64,000 bases of DNA from assembly GCA_964019425.1 (NCBI GenBank), contig OZ025781.1:372001-436000 (forward strand), given 5' to 3'. The notes beneath the pieces were generated by a model, which made no database searches, was not told the DNA's origin, and saw only the letters and a list, made by a program, of their open reading frames with translations. The first letter of the stretch is position 1. Each line of letters starts with the position of its first letter. Of the stretch, positions 27,508 through 38,433 are shown piece after piece. Both the position numbers and the translations under genes were made by a program. This DNA comes from Flectonema sp. DT1601 (lineage: Eukaryota; Euglenozoa; Diplonemea; Diplonemida; Diplonemidae).

Positions 27508-28605
27508 TCAGGTGGTAAAAATAACTTTTTCAGGTGGTGTCTTAAAAGCGTCTCTGGCTTCAGATGTGGTGATTCTCTTTGATGGATCGAGAGAGAACAT
27601 TCCAGCGAGTATATTCCACAGCATGTGATCTTCTCTCAAAGGGAACAGTAAACCTTTTGGAACTCGTGACGACAGGTTTTCATAAAGTGTTTTCGACGTC
27701 GTATTCGCATCGTACTCAAATCGTCCTTTTATTGACGACGTCAATTCATCTAATTGTGAATAAGAACAATGATGACTAAGAGATGGCCAACTTGTAGTTG
27801 ATGGCACACCAAACAGTGTAAATATTAATTTAAGTAATTCTCCACAACCAGAAAATGGAGAACCCCTACTTTGATCGAGAGAAAAGACGAATAACGGAAT
27901 TCTAATTAACATTTCCGCAATGGAACAACCGATTGCCCAAGTATCAATAGCGGGTCCATAATGCTCTGAATGTGTTAAGATTTCTGGTGATCTGTAAAAT
28001 GGAGTTCCAGGACAACCCTCTGATCTCATATTTATTACGGGATTTATAATTGAACGAGACCATCCAAAATCAATAATTTTTAAACAACCATCAGTTGTAG
28101 ACAACATCATGTTAGCAGGTTTCAGATCTCTGTGAATAATACAAAGCTCATGACACGCTGCCATACCACAACACATTTGATAAGCTAGAGACTCAATGTG
28201 TTTTTCTGTCATAACAATTGTTTTGTCTGATATAAGTCTGCTCAAGTCAACATCTAGCAGAGGGAGGAGGATGAGGATTGACGGAGGATCGACTTTAAAA
28301 GTAACGTCCAAGATTTCTATTACGTTATCATGTTTTATTCGAGACAATGCCTTTAGTTCCCATAAAAGTGATATGTCAACACCCAGTCGGGATCTTTCTT
28401 TCTTGTCGAGGTATTTTTCTTCTTCATCCATGTCTCGATACTCCTCCAAGTGAAGCTGTTTTATTGCGACTGCTCTTTTTGTTTCGACATCCTGTGCTGC
28501 CCAAACTTTGCTAAATTTTCCAGCTCCCATGACATGTCCAGGATTGAACCTTTGGATGTGATACTGAAATCTACTCTGAGCAGGTCCACCAACACATTGA
28601 TTCAT
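27508..28605 (-). CDS. CDK-family (CMGC) kinase, CDK7-like
   Basis: Single exon, 365 residues. Glycine loop MGAGKFSKVW (about 26-35), Lys49 in VAIK, a PSTAIRE-helix equivalent DISLLWELKAL with Glu83, HRDLKPAN (Asp160), DFG Asp179, and the CMGC-style segment YGPAIDTWAIGCSIAEMLIRIPLF. The end (SKRITTSEA, then TPPEKVIF) recalls CDK7, which activates other CDKs and phosphorylates RNA polymerase II. Two oddities: a charged insert of about 20 residues before the C helix (YRDMDEEEKYLDKKERSRLG), and an activation segment CPGTPFYRSPE instead of the usual TRWYRAPE. A divergent CDK7 or a separate CDK-like branch are both possible. Confidence 0.8.
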   Translation of the reverse strand: MNQCVGGPAQSRFQYHIQRFNPGHVMGAGKFSKVWAAQDVETKRAVAIKQLHLEEYRDMDEEEKYLDKKERSRLGVDISLLWELKALSRIKHDNVIEILDVTFKVDPPSILILLPLLDVDLSRLISDKTIVMTEKHIESLAYQMCCGMAACHELCIIHRDLKPANMMLSTTDGCLKIIDFGWSRSIINPVINMRSEGCPGTPFYRSPEILTHSEHYGPAIDTWAIGCSIAEMLIRIPLFVFSLDQSRGSPFSGCGELLKLIFTLFGVPSTTSWPSLSHHCSYSQLDELTSSIKGRFEYDANTTSKTLYENLSSRVPKGLLFPLREDHMLWNILAGMFSLDPSKRITTSEARDAFKTPPEKVIFTT

Positions 28606-30387
28606 ACTGACTGATACTCATTACTGTTGTTGTTGTTAGTTAGTATTAATTATTATCAGTCAATCAAAAAAAAAAGCAAAATTTTCGTAGGACAACAGCT
28701 GCTACTCATCACTGTTGTTGTTGTTGTTGTTGTTGTTGTTAGTATCATTAATTTTAGAATCAGAAAAGTGAGAATAAGAAAAGTAGAGATTAGTAAAAGA
28801 AAAAGTATTCATTTCCACAGTTTCCTAACATCAAAAGGGTAATAGAATATGTAGTTTCAGGAGACTTAATCTTATACTACTTGTTCCTTTTTAGGCCTTC
28901 ATCAGTAAGTTCTAAGGGACTTCATTCTATGTTGAAGTTGCAATTACAATTAGCAAAATACAAACTGATGACTACGAGGGTCCTGCTACTCATTACCGGT
29001 GTTGTTGTTGTTGTTGTTGTGAAAAGTAGTTGTGTAAGAAGAAAAAACATAAATGAATCAACAACCGAAGTACCAGGTGGTCAGTGTCATTATAAATTGG
29101 TAATCCTGCTATTGTAAGAAAAAAAAAATTAACATTTTACAAAAACAACAGAGCTTTTTTTTTTTTTTTTTTTTTAAATCAGACCGCAGTGCCGGTCGTG
29201 AGTGCTGCTCACTAATGCTAGTTGCTGGTGGTGACTTCGTTCAAGCTCTTTTTTTTCTCTCCTTTTTTTTTTTTTTTTTTTTCATCATCATTCCCTTAAT
29301 TAAAAGCACTAAAGCAATCGGGTTATATTTTTTATTTTTTTATTTTTTTTCAGCCATTAGAAACAACATCAGTAGAATCGTGGTTTCAGGAAAGAAGCAA
29401 GTTTTTTTTATTTTCTTAAATTTTCTTAAATTTTATTTATTTTTTTTAGATTTTCTTCTTCTTCTTTTTTTTTTTTTTTTCTTAACGACTAAGCAGGGAA
29501 AAAAGAACACGAATATAAATAAAAAAATAAAGAGCAATATATTAAAAGGGACCTATTTAAAGAAAGAAAATGGAACACTTGTGAAGGGGGGAAGGTTGCC
29601 AAAGAAGATAAGTTTGCAAAAAAAGGGGGAAAAAATTAAAAAAAAAAAAAAAGTCGAAAAATAATAAGCAAATAAAGCAATTACAACTGCTGAACAAATG
29701 AGAAAATTCTCTTTCGCCTGTTTTTTTTTTTTTTTTTTTTTGTCTTTTTTCCTGACTGTTTTAAAAAAAAGTACTCATTTGTGTCATTGAAATGTTTTAT
29801 ATTTTTTCTTAACCACATGTCACATGCATGTTTTTGTTTTTTTGTATCTATTGGCCTGTGCATTGACCTTCTTACAAAGTAATGCTGAGGTCGGAAAGTA
29901 CCCACGGATGGTCTACCCGTTTAGAAAGAAATTTCCGAGAGAGAACGTGCAGGTCAGACATGTAGAACACATAACAACGTAACACAAACTACAATTGGTG
30001 CTGCCAACCCTCAGATTAAGAGGTTGTTTGGTAAGTGAAGTTCCATTAGTAGGCTAGACTTTTGACAGTGAGATCCGATAACAACAACAAAAAAAAAAAA
30101 AAAAAAAAAGGGTAAAGCAAACAATATCAACCCAAAACACCCCTATTTTTCGCAAAAAGAAAAAAAATTAATTCATTTCTATATCAAAAAACTAAACTGG
30201 GGGGAGGACCATGAGATACTACACCAAAGCCAATAAAAGTGGTTCATAAAAGGCTAGACAAAGACGAGAGATACAACACATTTATTTGACTTACAATGTA
30301 GTGATTACTTCTTGAATATGAATTCTGATTTCCTCTTTAAGACATTACTAACACCGTCAGAATAACCAACACCTCGAGTACCACAAT
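28606..30387. other. 1.8-kb spacer with GTT repeats and homopolymers
   Basis: No convincing gene. Three similar segments of the form CTACTCATnACnGTTGTTG occur at about 28614-28637, 28700-28741 and 28985-29020, each leading into a GTT microsatellite. A partial 49-bp dispersed repeat lies at 28643-28666. T runs crowd 29158-29465. The right end is probably the HECT 3' UTR. Confidence 0.5.
28643..28666. repeat. Partial copy of the 49-bp dispersed repeat
   Basis: AGTATTAATTATTATCAGTC matches the first half of the repeats at 6786 and 36917. On the minus strand it runs TACTAAC and then CAACAACAG immediately before the CDK-like gene start, so it may supply a branch point and acceptor. Confidence 0.45.
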
Positions 30388-33300
30388 CTAACTTAGACTA
30401 AAGCTTTCCGATCCCTCAACAATTGCTTGGCGTAGCTGTTAAAGTTTTATTTTTGTATTTATCAGCACAGTAAGATACAATTAAAGAAGAAGAAAAAAAA
30501 AACAATACCTTAGAAGCAAGAATTTCCATTGATGAATACGTTGGTAATTTCAAATAACGAAAACACGTATTACATGATGGAAGATGTTTTTCAGAATCAC
30601 CATCAGCAGCATCTGTTTTCTTGACTACCGTTATTTTACCCAACGCTGTGAGTCCTCCAATTGGCAATCTCGGACATCCAGTCGCCCAATTTAAGAATGA
30701 TCGTTGTTCTGACGGTGTGAAATCATTAGCTAAAATATTTATCAAATCTTTAATACATTTCGACTCTGAAGAGTATCCATGATCAGCCACGATGGTGGCA
30801 TTTAAATCTGACTCAGTCCAGAGAGGATCAGAAATATTAACATCACCAATAAGAAGACTCACCAGTTCTTGTTCTGAGAACACAGTTAGAGCTCGTAGTG
30901 GAAGTGTTTCTTCAAACCCAGCAACGAAATTAGAAAGTCTACTCTTTATAGCACTGAATGTTATGTATTGACAAGATAGAAACACAAACTCACGGACATT
31001 GTAAGCCGTGACCGGAATATTTTCACCTCCAGGTTTCAAGGGTAATTCTGTTCCAGGAAGGACAAAAAAGTAAAACGCATCTTCCGACGAAACATCTGGT
31101 GATAAGTGAGCTTCCTCAGCAAGACGTTTGCTTTCTTCAGGAGAAGAGGCATCGTAGCGAGTAGAGAAGTCGACGAAAAATTTAAGAGATTTTCCCAAAG
31201 TAGGATCGATCTCAATTATATCATCGATTGTTACCCAAGAAGAGTTAGATGGTCGATTCCAATGTCGAAGAACTCTCAAGAATTGTTTAGAGAGAGGGAG
31301 GTCAAGTAGCCTTCCATCAGACAATGCTCTGGCTGTAAGTCTTCCTAACATTTGAAATAATGCCTCGTCTCGATCAGAAGATTCTTCTCTGTCAGGACTT
31401 GGGAAGCATCCTGCTGCGGGTATGATGGCCTGACCTCCCTCTGTTACTGTTCTCCAGAGGGTTGATAATGATTTCTCTTTTTGATATTCCCTACTGAGAG
31501 TTGTAAAGAATTCTAAAGTAGGTCCTAAACCAGTTCCCTCCTCACCTTCGTATTGCACTTCAAGAAGAGATTTTCTCCAAGAGGTTGCAGCCAGGAGTGT
31601 GTTTGCTGATTCTTCCAACTTGCTTCTGTTAACAGGAAGCTTTGGAAGACCATATGTAGGAAGTACTTCGGGTTGAATAACGTCAGCATGTGGGATACGA
31701 CTTCGAGTCTTAACAAATTGATACAACGAACGAGTCGCACCAACGTAAACGAAATTCAAAAATTCTTTCCTCGCAGCAATCGGAAACAAAAATGGACAAC
31801 TTGTCGCTAACGATTCACACCAAGGCGGTAGTCCATTATGACCAAACATTGCTATTCCTATGCTATTTGTTAATAATGTTTGCATTAACTTTGCTGTGAT
31901 GTGTGGATTATTGAACACCTTATCAGGTATTTTAGCAGAGCCGCTACTACTTTCATTTATAAGATGAACAACAGACAATAATTGTAACATCGATTGTAAT
32001 TGGGAGTCTTCAACATTAGAGATGCCACTTTGAATTATCTTGTCGAGGGAGCTGCATAGGACTTCGTCTTTGTTGGTGTATTGTCCAGGAGGGCTGGGAA
32101 TGTCTCCCTTGACTCCTGATGTTTCTTGTTTCCAATTAATATGAATTGGAGTGCTCCATATGTCTACACTACCTCCGCTTAGTTTCAATAGTTTTGAGTC
32201 GATTTGTTGTAATTTTGATCGCAATTCATTCAGTTCAGTTTTTGAATCAGATTTTTTCCGAGACTGAGCCTCCACCTTTGCTATCCGAGCAGTCAACAAT
32301 TGATGTTTCTTTTGTAGTTTATCAAGTGACTCCGACTGAGAACTCTTCGATGATGATGTCGAGTGTAGTAAAGAATCAATCTGAGTAAGAGCTTCAGGAT
32401 GATAACGAGAAAAGTAAAGACGAGCAACATCAAACATTGTAGCAGTTCTTTGAAGAGGACTACCATCCATTGAAAGTGTGTAAGTGTGAGGAGGTACTAG
32501 AGCAGATGATGGTGATGAAGGAGGTTTTCGATGATCATCATAAAGAGATACCTGACTGCCATCAACAATAACAACTTCTTGACCTTCAGCTGATGCTCCT
32601 GACTCTTCGTCGTCATCTTCTTCTAAAGTGATTTCAGCAGCTTCGTCATCCATCTTTTTAAGAACTTCCTGAAGTAGATGACTGTCGTCTCCACTGTTTG
32701 CTAAACCTTCCAACATAAACCTCGCTGTTGATCCTGTTAGTACTCTCATTCCATTTGAAGATGGTATCTCACCAGTTGTCGTTACGACAGTTAAATATCT
32801 TTCTAAACATCCAACCACAGCAAACGGATCAACTGTAATCACTCTCGATGATGAAGAAGAAGATTCTCCACTCGATGACGATGATGACTTCTCTTCTTTT
32901 AATGGATTCGGAGTAAACACAACTTGAATACCTCTCCTTCCTAATCCTTTAAGAAATTCACCTGTATGCATTGGTTTCTTTCCTGATCCTCCTGAAGCTG
33001 TTGGTGGTGCTGTAGAACGAGCTTTCTTTTTAATGTGTTCCTTACTAACTTTAGCAGCATCAGTAATACTGTATGACATCGGAAATGTCTCGAGTGCCAC
33101 TATTGACTGCGCAAGTAGGTCGGTCAGCGCACGAGCCCCAGACGGAGAAGCCTGAAGAGCTTTCATAAGAAGGAGATATCTAATGTGGCGACCTTCAGTA
33201 TTTGGAAGTGAGATCCAAGTAAGGATTTGTTGAGTGATTCCAGATGACTGTAAATCCGTGTGTGATAATTCAGAGACATGTTGGGCAAGACAATCCAATA

Positions 33301-35398
33301 TCTTAGAAATAACACCGTCTCCTTCTACTGAAAGTTTATTAGCGAGTGAAGTCAATTCACGAGATTCCTCAGTCTGTTTCGCTGATTTCTTATCCTTCTG
33401 CCCTCCAGTTGATCCGAATACCGACGCTGTCACCCTCTTTTGTAAGTTCGCTGGTATACTTTTTCCTTGTGATGTGACACTTGCTATCGCTTCTGCCATC
33501 CCTCCTTTCCGCAGTTGTAAACTTAATGATAGTCCACATACAGCTGATAAGAGATCAACTGTAAGTAAAGCATGGTCTAATAGACTGTGCTCTGAAAGAC
33601 CTTTTCCAATTAGAGTTGGAATGTTTGATGAAAGCATTGATGATATAACGTGAACGTCATTAGTGAATCGTTGCCATGCCGGATTTGAAGTTGGAAAGTT
33701 TCGAAGACTGGCGACCACACAGTGGGATAGCCTGGCAAGTGTTTCGGTTGCCCATTCTCGTTTTCCCGGATCTCCGCATTGAACCGCATATTGGCTGAGT
33801 GGAGCTGCGACTTTTGAAAAAAATTCAACAGCCAGATTAGGACCATCCGCCGTTGCTGAATAACAACTAGAAGGTGGAATGAAGACTCTATGAATAATTG
33901 GATTCTCTTTAGCAACATCAGCTTTTTTAGAGCTTCCAGCAGATCCTTTTCTCGTTCCAGGTGGGGAGCTGCCGTGTCCACTAGACGCAGATTTTAACTT
34001 TTCTTTTTCCTTATCATCTCTCTCTCTTCTGTGGTATGCTGTCGGAAGTGCGTATCTTTTGACATTTCTAGCAACACCGGTACTTGGATTTATTTGTTTC
34101 ATAACATTAAAATCAATTGTGTAACTTGTACCACGAGCAGCGACAGATAGTTGAGTGACACCTGATTGAAATGTCTTTTCGAGATGGACTTGAGTGTTTG
34201 ATTCGTATGGGTTGAGAGAATGGAAATCGTCTTCCCATTCCCACTGATGATCTCTCTTAACCGGAAGTAAATCAATTACTACTAATGATTGAGGGAGTTG
34301 AGGAGTCATCGAATATAATAAATATAATGCGTCACTTCGTAAATCATGAGAAGCCTTTGTGTGACCAGCTCCCGACTGACGTTCTTGCTCTTGCTGAGTA
34401 CCAAACGGATCTTTCAACATGGAAGCGAAATCTTGATGTTCAGGAATAATTAGGTCGACAACTATTTTTAATAAATTGGAACTCCTTATCAAGAGAGGTG
34501 CTACGGCAGAGTAATTCGCCGAGCAGAGAACTGCGAGAGTTTTCAACAACTGAGACTGCTGACCTCCGTCAGACTGCGATGTTGCTGCTTGCAACAGTTT
34601 TATAAAAGAATCAATAAATCCTTGTTTCTCAATCACAACAACAATATCAGGAACAGTTAAGTAACAACGTTCTACTAAGGTACAGATACAAGCACACAAA
34701 GCGGTTGCCACATCTCTGGCTCCTCCTTGATCAAGATCCTGTACATTCAACGTTTCTATTAAACCTTTCAAAGAGGGGATAATCTCGCTCTTTATCGTTC
34801 CCGCGATCTGTTCTGTGTTGACTGTTGTTGCAGCTTTTGGAGCAGCCTTTTTTTTTGATTTTCCAAACAAGCCTCCAGATGATGAGGAAGAGCCACTACT
34901 TGCACCACCGTCTATGCTGACTTTCAGAATTATATTTTCTAAAACTGTGATTGATGTCGGGTGTAGACGTCTGTCTTGCACATCCATGCTGGCTATTAAA
35001 GCAGGTACAGCACCAGACTGGAGAAGGACACATGTACTGTCATCAACTGATACGTGTTTTAATATTTTAAGTAATTCTTCAATCATTTCTAAGTTAAAAG
35101 ACTTCTTCAACACCTGTATCAAACCTGGTAGGATCCCACTACTAACCAACGCTTCAGATGAGTGTGGAACGTATTCTAATACCAATGCTATACATCTGTA
35201 AACCAAGATCAAAACATCATCATCATCAAAGTTGTTTGTGATATTTAAAAGGACTTGAATCCCAGTCGCCGCATCAAACGCTCTAATAAAGTCCTCCAAT
35301 CCAATACAAATATATGTCCCCAGTTCTTCAAGCACAGGAATCAGTGCAGATTTTTCCGTTGCTGCTGATAGCGCCATAAAATGGATGTGCGGGTCCAT
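30388..35398 (-). CDS. TRIP12: HECT E3 ubiquitin ligase, TRIP12/UPL3/UFD4 type
   Basis: Exons are 35398-30509 and 30435-30388 with a 73-bp intron (GTATTG to AACAG), giving 1645 residues from the first clear Met (MDPHIHF). The N-terminal third has armadillo-like helices (ALVSSGILPGLIQVL, then LLQSGAVPALIASM). The middle has Ser-rich and acidic linkers. The C-terminal HECT domain has LEVQYEGEEGTGLGPTLEFF, GRLLDLPLSKQFLRV, and the catalytic motif LPSCNTCFRYLKLP with Cys at about 1612. The tiny last exon adds LRQAIVEGSESFSLS, a normal HECT terminus, which confirms the splice. These ligases act in the ubiquitin-fusion-degradation pathway. The frame stays open upstream to an acceptor-like TTTTACCTAATCAG (AG at 35424-35425), so coding may begin at about 35423 from an exon I could not find. 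Confidence 0.92.
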
Positions 35399-35724
35399 CT
35401 TGTAAAGAAGGACCCCTGCCAGCCTGATTAGGTAAAATAATTGTTTTTTATAAAGAAAGAAAAACATATAATTACAAAAGTCAGAAGGAAAAAAAATGTA
35501 TCAATAATGATAAACATGAGGAAAAAACTCCCTCTTGCAATCATTCTATTCGGTAATAATAATTAAATAGGAAGAGGGGTAATTTGATACTGCATTTCTT
35601 AAAATCAAAAGGAACAACAATTTCTAATCAATGGGAAGGGAAATCGTCCAGAATATTGACAGATACAATACATATATATTTAGAAGCAGTTTTCAACCAG
35701 TACAGATCACACAAGTTGAATTCT
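35399..35724. other. Spacer upstream of HECT gene
   Basis: Contains the putative acceptor at 35424-35425. A 26-bp segment at about 35598-35623 (CAAAAGGAACAACAATTTC core) recurs at about 10417-10441. I found no exon of the ligase here. Confidence 0.5.
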
Positions 35725-36162
35725 TTAGTAACTTCTAAGGGGAGTTCGTTTTGGAGAGACTCTCACAGCCTCAGTTATTGGACCAGGACACTTTACAACT
35801 CGCTTCCCCATTCCAGGAGACATCCTAGCCTGGTGAACAGCAGCAGCGTTATAAGAAGGATAATTGGATTTAGTCTGCGAGACAATAGGAATACCACTAC
35901 TATGTTGAGCTGTAGACTGATGTCTTTCAACGTTACTTGTGTAAGCAACAACATAATGAGCAGGTGGATGCCTGTGTTGGATTTGTGAAACCTGAGATTG
36001 TTGGTATTCTGATTTTGGTGTACTTGACAACGCTGCTACTTGCTGTTCAAGATGATGAATTCTTCCTTCAAGACCACTGTTCCCTTGAAATGTTTCTGTT
36101 CGCTCTGCTAACATCGTCTTCTCGGAGATGTATTCCATTCCCTCTGAGGGTCGAATTCGCAT
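35725..36162 (-). CDS. Small hypothetical protein with short coiled coil
   Basis: Single ORF, 145 residues from ATG at 36160-36162. Residues about 30-48 (GLEGRIHHLEQQVAALSS) form a brief heptad-like helix. The rest is Gln/Ser/His-rich and looks disordered, with a basic end (KRVVKCPG...SPKRTPLRSY). No family recognised. It sits in the minus-strand gene block with the same spacing as its neighbours, which is the main reason to accept it. Confidence 0.5.
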   Translation of the reverse strand: MRIRPSEGMEYISEKTMLAERTETFQGNSGLEGRIHHLEQQVAALSSTPKSEYQQSQVSQIQHRHPPAHYVVAYTSNVERHQSTAQHSSGIPIVSQTKSNYPSYNAAAVHQARMSPGMGKRVVKCPGPITEAVRVSPKRTPLRSY

Positions 36163-36679
36163 CACCTCCCCAACTCCTTATATTTTATTAATAAAATCGA
36201 ATTGAAGGAAGATTCTGAAGGGGGAAATTTGCTTCTTTTTTTTTTTTTTTTCCTTACAAAAAACTTGTTATATAATAACTAGGGGGGAACTTTGATACGA
36301 TACGAAAAGATAGGGGGGGGACCTTTGATACGAGTACGGTCATATGCAGCTTTACTAACTTTTTCTTTGATCTCCTGTTCAGAAATAAATGAAAATCTCG
36401 TCATTAAAAGTAAGGAATTTCATCTTACTCACCAAACGAACGTGTAACATGCAGTGGTGAGGGGCGAATGGTGGTACCAATTGTACCACAAAAAAACAAC
36501 TTGGCAGTAAAGGAAACAGTGACCCAATAATGGTTATTGCTCACATAGCCCAGTAACTATTAGCAAACAAGAGTACAAAGGTTATATCATTTAAATATGC
36601 ACCAGGACAACAATACAACTTTATTGTTATCAAGATTGGTCTACTGTGTAATAATTGAAGGACGGTTAATGTGTAATTT
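36163..36679. other. Spacer, no gene seen
   Basis: AT-rich. G-rich motifs of the kind AGGGGGGAACTTTGATACGA are duplicated at 36282-36302 and 36313-36335. Confidence 0.5.
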
Positions 36680-37491
36680 TCAGAGATCCAATCCAAGTCC
36701 TCCTCCACTCATGCCTTTATGAATCCCGTGATGTAATTTATCTAATTGTCTCAGGTAGCCATGTAGGTTTCGTTCAACTTTGAGAATTCTTTTATCCATC
36801 GACCGCAATCCATTTTTTAACTGACTTGCCACCATTTTAGGCTGCGCACATGCGTCTGATTCCCTGTTTGTTTTTAAGTTTATTGATTACGGTGTGAAGT
36901 CGCTGAGTTAGTAATTAGTATTGATGGTTATCAGTCAAAAGAAGGGGAGAGGGCGGGAAAATTCAATCGAATGCAAATGTTCGTAGGACAACAAACAAAT
37001 AATGGTTGGTTTCGGGCTAAGATTAAAAACAATCTTTCTTCGGACCATTCCCCTTACCCAGCCCTCCTCAGCGAAGAAAGCAAGGGGACACTGCGGTGTC
37101 AGGCTTGTCCTACTCATCGCGTTTGCCCTTCTCAGCCAAGGGAACCACGTCAACATGGTTATTTCTTTTACCATTTAACACAGTCCCCCTATATAAATAT
37201 CAGTGAACGCGGGATACCAACAAAAGTAGTTAAGTAACCAAATCCAGAACTGATGACTGAAGTCTGAGTAACCACACACCAGTAGAGGACTCAATCACAG
37301 AGATCGTGTTTTCATAGTTTTGGCTGGAAGGATCAATTCCCAGCTGTCTACTTTGCCCAGAAAATAACGGGTTTGACAAAAACACGAATAAGAAATGAAA
37401 AATCACAATTAATACCTACGAATAGCAAAAATAATAAATTTAAAAACAGAACATACCCAAAGTCATCGTCGAATCCGGCAGCTGAACTCAT
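36680..37491 (-). CDS. 72-residue conserved-looking small protein, 2 exons
   Basis: Exons are 37491-37457 and 36863-36680. The 593-bp intron is phase 2, GTATGT to AACAG. The product starts MSSAAGFDDDFGGESDAC and has a basic helix (LKNGLRSMDKRILKVERNL, about residues 27-45). It ends in a Gly-rich tail GMSGGGLGLDL. Both pieces are too short to show as long ORFs. The splice restores one frame with matching consensus sites. I do not recognise it; an adaptor-complex or centrosomal small subunit is conceivable but unproven. Confidence 0.55.
36917..36965. repeat. 49-bp dispersed repeat, copy 2 (intronic)
   Basis: Begins AGTATTGATGGTTATCAGTC and ends GGGCGGGAAAATTCA. It differs from 6786-6834 at about four bases and sits about 50 bp from the acceptor of the 72-residue gene's intron, again with TACTAA on the transcribed strand. 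Confidence 0.7.
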
Positions 37492-38433
37492 ATGGTGTGC
37501 TGCAAGTTCCTGTTAAACTACAGAGAAAGAAATTAAAATACTTTCGGATCGATTTCGTTAATTATAAATACCTGCTGGGGACTAAAACCCAGTTTTGCAA
37601 TGATTTTTACTACAACCACAAAAAAAAAAAAAAAAAAAAAAAATTTAAAAATCGAAAAATGCTACAATGTGGCATTATTTTTTCGTTTTTTTTTTTTTTT
37701 TTTTTTCTTCTTGTGCTGTAGAATTTCTAGCTGACTATGAACAAAAGAGAACATGTCAAGTTAATTGGCACACTTTGTTCCTCTTTTAAAAGCCTTAAGT
37801 GATTCCGAAATAAGTTTGTAATAATTTGACATGAATACGAAAAAAAAGAAACAGAACTCTAGGGCATTGGAAGGAAAGGATCACTAACAGCAAATCACAA
37901 GAAGTAACATGCTAATCAGAGCGTTAGTCGACTCAAACAACGTTCTGAAATAACTCAGAATCAACGAAAAGCAACATAAACAAATCTTCCTTTAGAAACT
38001 AACAATCGAGACATACGACTTGGGCCAACAGATCTCCTGAAGGATACAAAGCACCGCTAATGCAACGAACAGTAGTCGTAACCGCCTAGAGACAGCAAGA
38101 ATAATCAAAAGCAGTCAAGGTGGTAAACCTCAATACTAAGTTAGTATCGCATACTTTACTTGTCATTAGAAATTACGTACTCCCCTACGGGTACCTCGGC
38201 GCGGTGGTGGCGATGCCGAATCTGTTTTTTTTTGTTTTTTTGTTTTTTGTTTTTTCCTTAGTGAAGTTTATAAAAAAAACAATAAAGTCAAAACTGGGGG
38301 TTCACAAATTTAAAAAAAAAAAAAGAAAACTATAAATATAAATATAAATATAAATATAGAGATAGAGATAACTCAGTGTAGGGAGTGTTCGCTTTTTGAA
38401 TCTCATAACTACCAAAAGAGTGCTGAAAACCAA
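37492..38433. other. Spacer with homopolymers and GC-rich patch
   Basis: No gene identified. It has an A run at 37619-37643 and a T run at 37687-37706. A GC-rich patch at 38182-38221 (CCCCTACGGGTACC, GGCGCGGTGGTGGCGATGCC) is followed by a T9 run and could be a small RNA 3' end, but I see no known RNA fold. Confidence 0.45.
38332..38358. repeat. ATATAA hexanucleotide microsatellite
   Basis: Four to five perfect copies of TATAAA/ATATAA in tandem, followed by an AGAGAT run. It lies just 3' of the FG nucleoporin stop. Confidence 0.8.

Noticed and set aside
29215-29664. Plus-strand ORF of 149 codons
   Set aside because: Almost wholly Phe/Lys from homopolymer T and A runs.
38182-38230. Small RNA gene in the GC-rich patch before a T run
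   Set aside because: No A or B box, Sm site or known fold could be made out; only the terminator-like T run supports it.
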